A DNA stretch of 64,000 nt. Origin: Pseudoruegeria sp. SK021 (GTDB lineage Bacteria; Pseudomonadota; Alphaproteobacteria; Rhodobacterales; Rhodobacteraceae). The stretch is from positions 62,001-126,000 of the forward strand of contig NZ_MTBG01000001.1 in NCBI RefSeq assembly GCF_002119405.1, written 5' to 3'. Numbering within the stretch: position 1 is the first letter of the stretch; every line of letters starts with the position of its first letter. The notes below the pieces were generated by a model. The model did no database searches. It was not told the DNA's origin and was given only the letters and a program-made list of their open reading frames with translations. Shown here piece by piece: positions 43,120 through 54,314 of this stretch. The translations under genes and the position numbers were made by a program.

Positions 43120-44603
43120 TCGTTCTCACTTTCACCGTCACCGTCTTCGCCGCGCGCAATGGCGGCCGCGGTTTGACTGCGGGTCCCCCCGGTTGCGGCC
43201 GCGGCTGGTGTCGGCGCGGTCGGTGTCGGCGCAGTCAGCGCAGCTGGCTCTGCCCCCGGAAACACAGCACCATCCTGCTTCATATGCACGTGGAAGTCGG
43301 CCTGCGGATAAGGGATCGAAATCCCGGCCTTATCGAAGGCTTCCTTAACCTGACGGGTCAGGTCCCATTTCACCGCCCAGTAGTTCGAGGTGGTGGACCA
43401 CGGACGACAGATGAAGTTCACCGAGCTATCGGCCAATTCATCCACCCGAATGGTCGGCGCAGGGTCCTCCAGAACAAGCGGGTGCATCGCCACCACTTCC
43501 TCAAGGATTTTCTGCGCATCGGCGATCGAATCCTCATAGCTGATCCCAAAGACCATATCGACCCGGCGCGTTGCGCTGGCAGTAACGTTGGTGATTACGT
43601 CGCCCCAAACCTTGCTGTTCGGGATCACGATGATCTGGTTGTCCGGCGTTGTGACGGTGGTCGACACGATCGACACCGCTTTGACCGTGCCGCCGGTTCC
43701 GGCGACTGTCACATAGTCCCCCTCATCGAAGGGCCGGTTGACCATGATCATCAGGCCTGCGGCAAGGTTGCTGAGCGTTTCCTGAAAGGCGAACGCAATG
43801 ATGAAGGAGGCACCACCGACCAGAGCAAAGACCGGCGTGATGTCAATTCCAAGACTGGACAGAACGATCATCAGACCGAAGGCGATGACCACCCAATATA
43901 CCAGCATGGCCAGAAAGCCTTGCAGCAGCTTGGACAGGTCCGGCACCCGGCCAAAGAACCGGCGTGCAACGCGGCGGACAATGCCAGCAAGGGCCATCAG
44001 CGCGATGAAAGAGCCCACGATGACGGCGATGCGCAGCCCAAGCTCAATGCCGCCATCACGCGACAGCGTCCAGGACACGGCCATCTTGTACAGGGTTTGC
44101 CAGTCGGCATTCTGCTTCTCGTCCACGACGATGGCGTTGCGATAGGCGCGATAGGACGCGACTTTGGCCTCGTCGCCACCCTTTTTCGCCAGATTGTCGA
44201 CAACGGTTGTATATCGATCAAAGGCTTGGCCGCGCTGATCCGACAAGCCGGTCAGGACTTCACGCGCGGCATCCGCTTCGCTTCCCGACAGGGTCGGGAT
44301 GACCAGCTGCTGCTCGACCACATCTGTGGTTTGCTCTTTGACGATCATCAACCACGAATCGGCCAGTGCGGTCAGTTCATCGGTCGTCAGCGGGATCACC
44401 CGCAAGGTCAGTTCGCTGACCGGAATTTCTGGGTTGTCGAGGCCCGCCGGATAGGCCGGAGCGGTCTCTTCAACCGGCACGTCGGTCGCGGCAGCGACCT
44501 CGGGCGCATCGGCGTCCTGTGCGAAACTGGGAAGCGCCCAAGCCACACATAAGAATAACGCAAGCAACGCTGCCGAAACAGCATATCTAGGGGAAAAGGT
44601 CAT
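43104..44603 (-). CDS. MscS family mechanosensitive channel protein
   Basis: A 499-residue protein with a signal peptide (to about FAQDA), a periplasmic helical region of ~170 residues, then four membrane segments around 200-310 and the MscS domain. The pore-lining TM3-like segment contains GIDITPVFALVGGASFIIAFAFQETLSNLAAGLMIMVNRPFDEGDYV, and the beta-domain has TVTTPDNQIIVIPNSKV. A Pro/Ala/Thr-rich then acidic tail ends it. It would open under membrane tension to release solutes during hypo-osmotic shock. The longer open frame is rejected in favour of the ATG at 44603 with AAGGA upstream and the signal peptide. It is monocistronic and convergent with thiX. Confidence 0.9.
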   Translation of the reverse strand: MTFSPRYAVSAALLALFLCVAWALPSFAQDADAPEVAAATDVPVEETAPAYPAGLDNPEIPVSELTLRVIPLTTDELTALADSWLMIVKEQTTDVVEQQLVIPTLSGSEADAAREVLTGLSDQRGQAFDRYTTVVDNLAKKGGDEAKVASYRAYRNAIVVDEKQNADWQTLYKMAVSWTLSRDGGIELGLRIAVIVGSFIALMALAGIVRRVARRFFGRVPDLSKLLQGFLAMLVYWVVIAFGLMIVLSSLGIDITPVFALVGGASFIIAFAFQETLSNLAAGLMIMVNRPFDEGDYVTVAGTGGTVKAVSIVSTTVTTPDNQIIVIPNSKVWGDVITNVTASATRRVDMVFGISYEDSIADAQKILEEVVAMHPLVLEDPAPTIRVDELADSSVNFICRPWSTTSNYWAVKWDLTRQVKEAFDKAGISIPYPQADFHVHMKQDGAVFPGAEPAALTAPTPTAPTPAAAATGGTRSQTAAAIARGEDGDGESENEDRGD

Positions 44604-44858
44604 CGGGAGGTCCTTCAGTCCACATCGCGGGAAATCACAAAAGCCGGTCACAACAATCGCGGCAACGCGGCACATAAGTCGTTGGAGCGGGGGATCGGGC
44701 ACAACAAGACGGTCATCCTTGGCCGGAAAATGTGCGGTTTTTTAACGAATACGCAGCCCGCGACAACAAATGACCGCGGACTGCTGTGTCTGTTCAAATA
44801 ATGAAGGTATTTGTGCCAAATCGCAAGCAACCACAGAGGCGGCAGCGCGATCTGGGCC

Positions 44859-45254
44859 CTACTCCATGTCTTCGAGAAGTTTGACCAGATCGGCGACAAA
44901 TTTCTCGGCACCGTCCTTGGCATCGGCTGACGCTTCGGATGCGGTCTTGCGCGCCTCATCCAGATGCGCCGTAATGATCGGCTTGTGATCGGCATGGCGC
45001 GGGACGGCACGCTCGGCAATCACGGTCGTTGCTTCGGCAGTGATTTCGGCAAAGCCGCCGGTGACCGCGAAGTCTTCGGCCCCATCTGGCCCAGTGACGC
45101 GGATAACCCCGGGCCGCAGGTTGGTGATCAGCGGCGCGTGGTTCGGCATCACAGTCAGATCGCCTTCCACACCGGGAAGCTGGACCGACGTCGCCTGCAT
45201 CGAAGCAAGACGGCGTTCCGGCGACACCAGGTCGAATTGCAGAGTATCGGCCAT
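44859..45254 (-). CDS. atpC: F1F0 ATP synthase epsilon subunit
   Basis: A 131-residue subunit with the N-terminal beta-sandwich (MADTLQFDLVSPERRLASM, VEGDLTVMPNHAPLITNLRPGVIRV) and a C-terminal helical region. It is the last gene of the F1 operon and regulates rotary catalysis on the central stalk. The C-terminal helix pair is shorter and more acidic (ASADAKDGAEKFVADLVKLLEDME) than the E. coli two-helix inhibitory domain, as is usual in alphaproteobacteria, where inhibition is instead by the zeta protein. The operon end is not marked by an obvious terminator. Confidence 0.96.
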   Translation of the reverse strand: MADTLQFDLVSPERRLASMQATSVQLPGVEGDLTVMPNHAPLITNLRPGVIRVTGPDGAEDFAVTGGFAEITAEATTVIAERAVPRHADHKPIITAHLDEARKTASEASADAKDGAEKFVADLVKLLEDME

Positions 45255-45333
45255 TCGTTCGGTTCCCTATGCAGGTTGTCGGGGAGCATGCGTCAACGCA
45301 CACTCCCCTCTTCTAGAGGTCTTCGGTTCGCGA

Positions 45334-46776
<1,443 letters not shown>

Positions 46777-47646
46777 TTAGAGCGCCTCAGCGCCCGAGAT
46801 GATTTCGATAAGCTCGTTGGTGATGACGGCCTGACGCGAGCGGTTGTACTGAATGGTCAGCTTGTCGATCATGTCGCCAGCATTCCGGGTTGCGTTGTCC
46901 ATAGCGGACATCCGCGCCCCTTGCTCCGATGCGCCATTTTCCAGCAAGGCTGCGTACACCTGCGTCGCCACACCGCGCGGCAGCAGATCGACAAGAATGC
47001 CTTCTTCGCTCGGCTCGTAGTCATAAAGCGTGCTGACTTCGACCGCTTCACCAATGCTCGCCGGGATGATCTGCTGCGCCGAGGGCACTTGGCTGATCAC
47101 ACTTTCGAACTTCGAGTAAAGGAGCGAGCAAACGTCGAATTCGCCGTCCGAGAACCGCTTCAGAATCTCTGCAGCGATGCTTTTGGCATCCTCATATCCG
47201 ACACGTTTGACCGCCGACAGATCCACATGGGCGACCATCAGATCCGCGAAATCACGCTTCAGCGCCTCGCGACCTTTCTTGCCGACCGTGAGAATTTTCA
47301 CCGTCTTGCCCTGTGCCTTGAGCGACCGAATTTGCAGTCGCGCAAGACGTGCGATGGACGAGTTGAAGCCGCCGCAGAGACCGCGCTCGGCCGTCATGAC
47401 CACCAAAAGGTGGACCTGATCCGAACCGGTCCCGGCCAGCAGTTTCGGCGCCGTCGGACTGTCCCCGACCGAAGCCGCCAACCCGTTCATCACGTCGTTG
47501 AACTTTTCGGTATAGGGCCGTGCCGCCTCGGCACTCTCCTGGGCGCGGCGAAGCTTCGCCGCCGCGACCATCTGCATGGCTTTCGTGATCTTGCGCGTGT
47601 TCTTGACGCTCGCGATCCGATTCTTGAGATCCTTAAGGTTTGGCAT
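46777..47646 (-). CDS. atpG: F1F0 ATP synthase gamma subunit
   Basis: A 289-residue central-stalk subunit with the N-terminal helix [36 protein letters not shown] and the C-terminal helix [50 protein letters not shown], which together form the coiled coil inside the alpha-beta ring. The middle Rossmann-like part has the family signature around [16 protein letters not shown]. It couples proton flow to catalysis. The gap to atpA is 22 bases. Confidence 0.98.
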   Translation of the reverse strand: MPNLKDLKNRIASVKNTRKITKAMQMVAAAKLRRAQESAEAARPYTEKFNDVMNGLAASVGDSPTAPKLLAGTGSDQVHLLVVMTAERGLCGGFNSSIARLARLQIRSLKAQGKTVKILTVGKKGREALKRDFADLMVAHVDLSAVKRVGYEDAKSIAAEILKRFSDGEFDVCSLLYSKFESVISQVPSAQQIIPASIGEAVEVSTLYDYEPSEEGILVDLLPRGVATQVYAALLENGASEQGARMSAMDNATRNAGDMIDKLTIQYNRSRQAVITNELIEIISGAEAL

Positions 47647-47668
47647 GGGCGCTGTCCCTCAGGTTAAA

Positions 47669-49207
47669 TCAAGAAAAGCTGGCGGCGAATTCGTCGAGCG
47701 CGGCCCTGATCTTGTCCTCAAGTTCACCTTTAACCTTGCGGTCATTGTTGGTGATGTCGTCCAGCAGATCCTTCTTCTGGTTCCGCAGGAAGGCAAGCAG
47801 ACCTTTTTCAAACCGGCCGACTTCCTTGACGGCAACCTTATCCAGATAGCCTTTGGTCCCGGCGAAGATCACGCAAACGATCTCGGCATTGGACAGCGGC
47901 GAATACTGGGGCTGCTTCATCAGTTCGGTCAGACGGGCACCACGGTTCAGCAAGCGCTGGGTCGAGGCGTCAAGGTCCGAGCCGAACTGAGCGAAGGCCG
48001 CCATTTCGCGGTACTGCGCCAATTCCAGCTTCACCGGACCGGCAACCGACTTCATCGCGTCGGTTTGTGCCGACGAGCCAACCCGCGACACCGACAGACC
48101 GGTGTTCACGGCCGGACGGATGCCCTGATAGAACAGTTCGGTTTCCAAGAAGATCTGACCGTCGGTGATCGAGATCACGTTGGTCGGAATAAACGCCGAC
48201 ACGTCGCCGCCTTGGGTTTCGATGATCGGCAGCGCCGTCAACGAGCCCGAGCCGTTTTCTTCGTTCAACTTCGACGACCGCTCCAGCAGGCGCGAGTGCA
48301 GATAGAACACGTCACCAGGGTAGGCTTCACGTCCGGGCGGGCGACGCAGCAGCAGCGACATCTGACGGTAGGACACAGCCTGCTTCGACAGATCATCATA
48401 AACGATCAGCGCGTGACGGCCATTGTCGCGGAAAAACTCTGCCATTGCCGTTGCCGAATAGGGGGCAAGGAACTGCATCGGTGCCGGGTCAGACGCGGTG
48501 GCAGCCACAACGATCGTGTATTCGATCGCGCCGCTTTCTTCCAACTTCTTCACCAGCTGCGCCACGGTCGACCGCTTTTGGCCGATTGCAACATAGATGC
48601 AATACAGCTTCTTGCTTTCGTCGTCGCCAGCTGCGTCGTTATACGACTTCTGGTTCAGAATGGTGTCCAGCGCGACAGCGGTTTTGCCGGTCTGACGGTC
48701 ACCAATGATCAGCTCGCGCTGGCCACGGCCAATCGGGATCATGGCGTCGACGGATTTCAGACCCGTCGCCATCGGCTCGTGCACCGATTTACGCGGAATG
48801 ATGCCCGGTGCCTTGCTGTCAGCAACGCGGCGCTCGGAGAAATCAACCGGACCTTTGCCGTCCAGCGGGTTACCCAGACCGTCCAGAACGCGCCCCAACA
48901 GACCGTTGCCCGCAGGCACGTCCACGATGGAGTTGGTCCGCTTGACGATATCGCCTTCTTTGATGTCACGGTCGGCACCGAAGATCACGACACCGACATT
49001 GTCGGACTCGAGGTTCAGGGCCATCCCGCGGATGCCACCTGGAAATTCGACCATCTCGCCGGCCTGAACATTGTCCAACCCGTAAACACGTGCGATCCCG
49101 TCCCCGACGCTCAGCACACGGCCGACTTCAGCAACTTCCGCTTCCTGTCCGAAATTCTTGATCTGTTCCTTTAGGATAGCAGATATTTCGGCTGCCTGGA
49201 TTCCCAT
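47669..49207 (-). CDS. atpA: F1F0 ATP synthase alpha subunit
   Basis: A 512-residue subunit starting [20 protein letters not shown]. Walker A is [15 protein letters not shown] (about 169-183), with [42 protein letters not shown] as the conserved catalytic-interface segment. It binds nucleotide at the non-catalytic sites and alternates with beta in the F1 ring. Its ATG shares one base with the atpH stop (TAATG), so translation of the two is coupled. Confidence 0.98.
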   Translation of the reverse strand: MGIQAAEISAILKEQIKNFGQEAEVAEVGRVLSVGDGIARVYGLDNVQAGEMVEFPGGIRGMALNLESDNVGVVIFGADRDIKEGDIVKRTNSIVDVPAGNGLLGRVLDGLGNPLDGKGPVDFSERRVADSKAPGIIPRKSVHEPMATGLKSVDAMIPIGRGQRELIIGDRQTGKTAVALDTILNQKSYNDAAGDDESKKLYCIYVAIGQKRSTVAQLVKKLEESGAIEYTIVVAATASDPAPMQFLAPYSATAMAEFFRDNGRHALIVYDDLSKQAVSYRQMSLLLRRPPGREAYPGDVFYLHSRLLERSSKLNEENGSGSLTALPIIETQGGDVSAFIPTNVISITDGQIFLETELFYQGIRPAVNTGLSVSRVGSSAQTDAMKSVAGPVKLELAQYREMAAFAQFGSDLDASTQRLLNRGARLTELMKQPQYSPLSNAEIVCVIFAGTKGYLDKVAVKEVGRFEKGLLAFLRNQKKDLLDDITNNDRKVKGELEDKIRAALDEFAASFS

Positions 49208-49767
49208 TATCCGACCTCTTTCATTGAATTCTGGAGGTTTGCGAGCTTTGCGGCGATCGACGAGTCGATCATTCGCGAGCCAACTTTTACAACAAGACCG
49301 CCGATGAGACTCTCATCAACAGTCGCTTTGATCTTCACAGTTTTGCCGACGGCCGACTTCAGCGTTTTGGCAAGCTTGTCCGATTGCGCGTCGGTCAACT
49401 TGACCGCCGACGTCACTTCTGCTGTCGTCTCGCCGTTTTCCTCAGCAATCATCTCGCGCAGCGCGAGCAGGAACTGCGGCAGGACGAACAAACGGCGCTT
49501 AGAGGCGATCAGCGACAGCGTGTTCGAAAACAGGGGGGACAGCTTCATCGCCTTGGCGACGGCAGTGATTGCCGATTGCTGGGCATCCCTTGCATAAAGC
49601 GGCGAGCGGATCATCGCCTGCAGGTCCGCGCTATCATGCAACGCCGCATCAAGCGCGTCCACATCTGCTTCGAGTGTTGGCAATTGACCGTCGCTTTTGG
49701 CCAGCTCAAACATGGCTGTGGCATAGCGCGCAGCGATGCCGGATGAAATCGAAGCTGGTTCTGACAC
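49207..49767 (-). CDS. atpH: F1F0 ATP synthase delta subunit
   Basis: A 186-residue peripheral-stalk subunit: helical N-terminus ([35 protein letters not shown]), [26 protein letters not shown] in the middle, and the C-terminal [35 protein letters not shown] typical of AtpH/OSCP. The start is a GTG at 49767 with GGAAGGGAC upstream. It is the first gene of the F1 operon; the membrane Fo genes (atpIBEF) are encoded elsewhere, as is usual in alphaproteobacteria. A possible promoter lies about 100 bases upstream. Confidence 0.97.
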   Translation of the reverse strand: MSEPASISSGIAARYATAMFELAKSDGQLPTLEADVDALDAALHDSADLQAMIRSPLYARDAQQSAITAVAKAMKLSPLFSNTLSLIASKRRLFVLPQFLLALREMIAEENGETTAEVTSAVKLTDAQSDKLAKTLKSAVGKTVKIKATVDESLIGGLVVKVGSRMIDSSIAAKLANLQNSMKEVG

Positions 49768-50110
49768 GTCGTCCCTTCCGATGTCATGGCCCGGCTCGCT
49801 TTCTCAACGAGGACGCAGGCGGAATTCCAGCCTCACACCGTCGTGAAGCCGTTAAAATCAGCGTGGGTGTAGCAAAGGGCTTGTGCTGTAGCAACCGTTC
49901 AGAGCCACCTCGATTGCGCAACCATTCGTTTGATTTAAGGAACTGCGAAAGGGTGCGACCCTATGTGCATGGCCCAACTCACGAATTATGCCGGTTCCTG
50001 CGGGTGGCCCGCCGAATCCCCGGCACCGATTAATATCACTTAGCCCGCCCTGCAGCCGGTCGATCAGCCATTCTGGGGTGAACTTGCGCGCCGTGCCGGC
50101 GGCATTCTTG
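49768..50110. other. Gene-free region between the ATP synthase operon and a methyltransferase gene
   Basis: 343 bases without a credible gene. It carries the atp promoter candidate and two TGTAGCAA direct repeats 19 bases apart (49868 and 49887). The rest up to the methyltransferase stop holds nothing I can name. Confidence 0.55.
49866..49894 (-). promoter_or_regulatory. Candidate promoter of the F1 ATP synthase operon
   Basis: Read leftward: TTGCTA (49894-49889), a 17-base spacer, then TACACC (49871-49866), about 100 bases before the atpH GTG. The -10 match to consensus is only partial. Confidence 0.3.
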
Positions 50111-50878
50111 TCACGGCGAGGTCACAACCAAGGTCGCCGGCTTGCGCGCGGGCTTGGCAATCCCTTCCAGAATCCGGATCGGATCGGCAAGTTGATCGCG
50201 GATTTCGGTGCCGGTCGGCTGGAAGGTTTGCTTGGTCGCCTCGACCAGCAATACGCCGCCCGCATAGCGATTTGAAATGCGCTGCCCGACCCTCTCGCAA
50301 AAGGCAGCCGTGCGCAGCCAGACCTTCTTGTGCGATGGCGGCTGGAACAGGGCCACCTCATGGCGGGTCAGATGAAAGCCGTGTCGCTTGAGCTGCTTTT
50401 CCATCTGCGACAGACTATAGGGGCGCCCAAATCCGAACGGCGTCTGATCGCTACGTGCCCACAGCCCGGCCCGGTTCGGAACCACGAACAAAACCCGCCC
50501 GCCCGGCCCCAGCACACGGCTGCATTCGTCCAGAACTTCTGTTGGATGCTCTGACGTCTCCAGCCCATGCAGCATGATCAATTTGTCGACCATGCCGGTC
50601 GCCAGCGGCCACAGCGCCTCTTCGCACAGGACCGACACATTCGGCAGCCCCATCGGCCATGCCATCACCCCTTGCGGCGCGGGCATCAGCCCCACCACCC
50701 GGCGCGCGGTTGGCAAGTAGGGGCGCAGCAACGGCACCGCAAAGCCGAAGCCCACAATCGTCTGACCCTGCGCCTCGGGCCAGATTTGCAGGACCTTTTC
50801 CCGGATCGCCTTTTGCGCCGCTCGGCCCAGTTGGGTGCGGTAATAGAAAGTTTTCAAGTCCTGCACGTCGAGGTGCAT
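50111..50878 (-). CDS. Class I SAM-dependent methyltransferase, Methyltransf_11-like
   Basis: A 255-residue protein. The nucleotide-binding region reads [28 protein letters not shown], with GFGF in place of the usual GxGxG but followed at the right distance by VGLMP for the acidic-loop strand. [44 protein letters not shown] matches the Methyltransf_11 C-half (motif post I/III). The glycine loop is degenerate, so catalytic activity is likely but unproven. AGGAG lies 7 bases before the ATG. It is divergent from glyoxalase II; this pair is common in Rhodobacterales. The substrate is unknown. Confidence 0.82.
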   Translation of the reverse strand: MHLDVQDLKTFYYRTQLGRAAQKAIREKVLQIWPEAQGQTIVGFGFAVPLLRPYLPTARRVVGLMPAPQGVMAWPMGLPNVSVLCEEALWPLATGMVDKLIMLHGLETSEHPTEVLDECSRVLGPGGRVLFVVPNRAGLWARSDQTPFGFGRPYSLSQMEKQLKRHGFHLTRHEVALFQPPSHKKVWLRTAAFCERVGQRISNRYAGGVLLVEATKQTFQPTGTEIRDQLADPIRILEGIAKPARKPATLVVTSP

Positions 50879-50943
50879 TGCGAAGCTCCTGCAGGTCGGC
50901 GTACCGTTCAGACCCGATGATAGCTGATCCCGAAGGGAAAACC

Positions 50944-51711
50944 ATGCCTCTTACTCTGGACACAGTGCCCTGCCGATCTGACAACTATGCCTTTCTGATT
51001 CACGATGATGCAAGCGGCGCGACGGCTGTGGTCGATGTTCCGGACGCTGCGCCTGTTCTGGCCGCACTGGAGGCGCGCGGTTGGCACCTCAGCGATATCT
51101 TGATCACCCATCATCATGGCGACCACATCGACGGGGTTGACGCCCTTCGTGCGGTCACTGGGGCCGCGGTGTGGGGCGCGGCCGCAGATCAGCACCGCCT
51201 GCCGGCGCTGGACCATAGCCTTGCCCCCGGCGTGGCTCAGCACCTCTTGGGCGAGACGATGACGGTGATCGACGTGCCCGGCCATACCGTCGGCCATATC
51301 GCCTATTATTTCCCGAAATCGGCTCTGCTGTTTTCCGGCGACAGCTTGATGGGCCTTGGATGCGGGCGTTTATTTGAGGGAACCCCCGATCAAATGTGGG
51401 CCAGCCTGTCGCATCTCGCAGGTCTGCCCGACGACGTGACGGTGTGCTCTGGCCACGAATACAGCCAGTCAAATGCCCGGTTTGCCCTGTCCATCGACCC
51501 AAACAACGCAGCATTGCAGGCCAGAGCAACAAAAATTGATCGCGACCGGGCCGCGGGAAAATCGACCATTCCGACCGAACTTTGGCTGGAAAAGGCGACA
51601 AATCCATTCCTGCGGGCGGCCGATCCTAGCCTCAAAGCCGCCTTGGGACTGTCAAATGCGGCGGATTCTGCGGTTTTCGCCCAGATGAGACGCATGAAAG
51701 ACAATTTCTGA
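50944..51711 (+). CDS. gloB: Hydroxyacylglutathione hydrolase (glyoxalase II)
   Basis: A 255-residue metallo-beta-lactamase-fold protein. The metal-binding THHHGDHID lies at 55-63, with further ligands in [26 protein letters not shown] and the HAGH-specific C-terminal region [30 protein letters not shown]. It hydrolyses S-lactoylglutathione to lactate and glutathione. The ATG at 50944 has GAAGGGAA before it; the longer upstream frame overlaps the divergent methyltransferase gene and is not protein-like. With ggt and chaC it is the third glutathione-related gene in the window, though they are not in one operon. Confidence 0.95.
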   Translation: MPLTLDTVPCRSDNYAFLIHDDASGATAVVDVPDAAPVLAALEARGWHLSDILITHHHGDHIDGVDALRAVTGAAVWGAAADQHRLPALDHSLAPGVAQHLLGETMTVIDVPGHTVGHIAYYFPKSALLFSGDSLMGLGCGRLFEGTPDQMWASLSHLAGLPDDVTVCSGHEYSQSNARFALSIDPNNAALQARATKIDRDRAAGKSTIPTELWLEKATNPFLRAADPSLKAALGLSNAADSAVFAQMRRMKDNF

Positions 51712-51801
51712 TCATTTTGCTGGCAAGGCAGCCCGAGCGCGGATCCGAGCCGCATAATCTAACGTCAACTGTCTTTTCTCCCCGACCGCACAGAAAAAAG
51801 A

Positions 51802-51828
51802 CTTGAAGACGCCCGCGGAAAACCAAAC
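51802..51828 (+). promoter_or_regulatory. Weak candidate heat-shock promoter of clpA
   Basis: CTTGAA (51802-51807), a 15-base spacer and CCAAAC (51823-51828), resembling a sigma32-type CTTGAA-N-CCATAT promoter, about 70 bases upstream of the clpA GTG. The -10 part is a poor match. Confidence 0.25.
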
Positions 51829-51896
51829 CTTAAGACAAGGAGCCCACGGTTGGTGCGGGACCTTCCCGATCCGGCCCTGTTTAAAAGGAGCACGGC

Positions 51897-54218
51897 GTGC
51901 CTTCATTCTCGAATACGCTTGAACAAGCCATTCATGCGGCTCTGGCCTTGGCAAATACACGGCGCCATGAGCTTGCGACCCTAGAACATCTGCTGCTGGC
52001 GTTGATTGACGAACCCAACGCCGCAAAAGTCATGCAAGCTTGTGGGATCGACTTTGACGTTCTCAGAAAATCGTTGACCGATTTCATCGACGAAGAACTG
52101 TCGACGCTGGAAACCGACGTGGACGGTTCCGAAGCCGTACCAACCGCTGCGTTTCAGCGCGTCATTCAGCGTGCGGCGATTCACGTCCAATCGTCTGGCC
52201 GGACTGAAGTCACCGGCGCCAATGTTCTTGTCGCCATCTTCGCCGAACGGGAAAGCAATGCGGCGTTCTTCCTGCAGGAGCAGGATATGACCCGCTATGA
52301 CGCCGTGAACTTCATTGCACATGGCGTTGCCAAAGACCCCAGCTTCGGGGAGCCCCGGCCGGTATCGGGCACGTCGGAGTATGAAGAGGAAACCACCCAG
52401 TCGACCGAATCCGAGGGCAAAGAATCCGCGTTGGGCAAATATTGCGTTGATCTGAATGCGAAGGCCAGCAAAGGCGATGTCGATCCGCTGATCGGCCGCG
52501 AGGAAGAGGTCGAACGCTGCATTCAGGTCCTGTGCCGCCGCCGTAAGAACAATCCGCTTCTGGTCGGCGATCCGGGCGTTGGCAAAACCGCGATTGCCGA
52601 AGGTCTTGCGCTGAAGATCGTTCGCGGCGAAACGCCTGAGGTTCTCGCCAAGGCGACCATTTTCTCGCTCGACTTGGGGGCACTGCTTGCCGGAACGCGC
52701 TATCGCGGCGACTTCGAAGAACGTCTCAAAGCCGTTGTGGATGAATTGGAAGAGCATCCCGATGCGGTGCTGTTCATCGATGAAATTCACACCGTGATCG
52801 GGGCCGGGGCCACCTCAGGCGGCGCGATGGATGCATCAAACCTGCTGAAGCCCGCGCTTCAGGGCGGGAAGCTGCGATGCATGGGATCCACCACCTACAA
52901 AGAATACCGGCAGCATTTCGAAAAGGATCGGGCGCTAAGCCGCCGCTTTCAGAAAATCGACGTCAACGAACCCACTATTGATGACACCGTGAAAATTTTG
53001 AAAGGGCTCAAGCCCTATTTCGAAACCCATCACGACATTCGCTATACGATGGATGCCATCCGTTCAGCGGTGGAACTGTCGGCGCGCTATATCAATGACC
53101 GTAAATTGCCCGACAAGGCCATCGACGTGATCGACGAAGCGGGCGCGGCCCAGCACCTTGTGCCCGACAGCCGCCGCCGTAAGACCATCGGCACCAAAGA
53201 GATTGAGGCCGTCGTCGCCAAGATTGCCCGGATCCCGCCGAAAAACGTCAGCAAAGATGACGCCGCGATCCTCAAGGATCTGGATCGGTCGTTGAAGCGC
53301 GTGGTGTTCGGTCAGGATGCGGCGATCGATGCGCTGTCTTCGGCGATCAAACTGGCGCGTGCCGGATTGCGCGAACCCGAAAAGCCAATTGGCAACTATC
53401 TTTTTGCTGGACCGACCGGGGTCGGCAAAACCGAGGTCGCGCGCCAACTGGCCGATAGTCTGGGTCTTGAATTACTCCGCTTCGACATGTCGGAATACAT
53501 GGAGAAACATGCGGTCAGTCGCCTGATCGGTGCGCCCCCCGGTTATGTCGGGTTCGATCAGGGCGGCATGTTGACCGATGGTGTCGATCAGCATCCCCAT
53601 TGCGTTCTGCTTCTGGACGAGATCGAGAAAGCTCACCCGGATGTTTACAACATCCTGTTGCAGGTTATGGATCACGGCAAACTGACCGACCATAATGGCC
53701 GGACGGTGAACTTCTCGAATGTGATCTTGATCATGACCTCCAATGCAGGCGCTGCTGAGCAGGCCAAATCGGCTATCGGGTTTGGCCGGGATCGGCGCGA
53801 GGGAGAAGATACCGCAGCTATTGAACGGATTTTCACCCCCGAATTCCGGAACCGTCTGGACGCCATCATAAGCTTCAAGCCGTTGCCTGAAAGCGTCATC
53901 ATGCAGGTGGTCGAAAAATTTGTGCTGCAACTGGAAGCGCAATTGATGGACCGAAACGTCGCTATCGAACTGTCGCCTGAGGCCGCCGAATGGCTGGCAG
54001 TCAAAGGCTATGATGACCGGATGGGGGCCCGCCCCTTGGGCCGGGTCATCCAAGAATACATCAAGAAGCCGTTGGCCGAAGAGTTGCTGTTCGGGAAACT
54101 CGCAAAAGGCGGCTTGGTGCGGGTGGTGTTGAAGGACGGCGAGATTGTCCTGATCAGCACGCCACCCGAAAAGGCCCGCCTGTCCGGGGACAAGCCGCCC
54201 CTTCTCACGGCGGACTGA
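51897..54218 (+). CDS. clpA: ATP-dependent Clp protease ATP-binding subunit ClpA
   Basis: A 773-residue AAA+ unfoldase. The N-domain (~1-145) binds the adaptor ClpS. The first AAA+ domain has [13 protein letters not shown] (about 225) and [20 protein letters not shown]; the second has [14 protein letters not shown] (about 505), [24 protein letters not shown] and FRNRLD. The residues after the second Walker B match ClpA rather than ClpB, which would have a middle coiled coil. It unfolds substrates for ClpP. The start is GTG at 51897 with AAAAGGAG 6 bases upstream. clpS, which precedes clpA in many relatives, is absent here; gloB precedes it instead. Confidence 0.96.
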   Translation: MPSFSNTLEQAIHAALALANTRRHELATLEHLLLALIDEPNAAKVMQACGIDFDVLRKSLTDFIDEELSTLETDVDGSEAVPTAAFQRVIQRAAIHVQSSGRTEVTGANVLVAIFAERESNAAFFLQEQDMTRYDAVNFIAHGVAKDPSFGEPRPVSGTSEYEEETTQSTESEGKESALGKYCVDLNAKASKGDVDPLIGREEEVERCIQVLCRRRKNNPLLVGDPGVGKTAIAEGLALKIVRGETPEVLAKATIFSLDLGALLAGTRYRGDFEERLKAVVDELEEHPDAVLFIDEIHTVIGAGATSGGAMDASNLLKPALQGGKLRCMGSTTYKEYRQHFEKDRALSRRFQKIDVNEPTIDDTVKILKGLKPYFETHHDIRYTMDAIRSAVELSARYINDRKLPDKAIDVIDEAGAAQHLVPDSRRRKTIGTKEIEAVVAKIARIPPKNVSKDDAAILKDLDRSLKRVVFGQDAAIDALSSAIKLARAGLREPEKPIGNYLFAGPTGVGKTEVARQLADSLGLELLRFDMSEYMEKHAVSRLIGAPPGYVGFDQGGMLTDGVDQHPHCVLLLDEIEKAHPDVYNILLQVMDHGKLTDHNGRTVNFSNVILIMTSNAGAAEQAKSAIGFGRDRREGEDTAAIERIFTPEFRNRLDAIISFKPLPESVIMQVVEKFVLQLEAQLMDRNVAIELSPEAAEWLAVKGYDDRMGARPLGRVIQEYIKKPLAEELLFGKLAKGGLVRVVLKDGEIVLISTPPEKARLSGDKPPLLTAD

Positions 54219-54266
54219 TCGTCGACCCAACCATGGCGCGACACAGCAAAAGGTTCGCACTCACAA

Positions 54267-54303
54267 TCACCCCGTCTGCTTGCAGGCGGGGTGATGTTTT
54301 TCT
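54267..54303 (+). terminator. Intrinsic terminator of clpA
   Basis: TCACCCCGTCTGC (54267-54279) pairs with GCAGGCGGGGTGA (54282-54294, one wobble) around a tight loop, followed by a T-rich run. It lies about 50 bases after the clpA stop and may also serve the convergent gene. Confidence 0.88.
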
Positions 54304-54314
54304 GGGCGGGGTGC

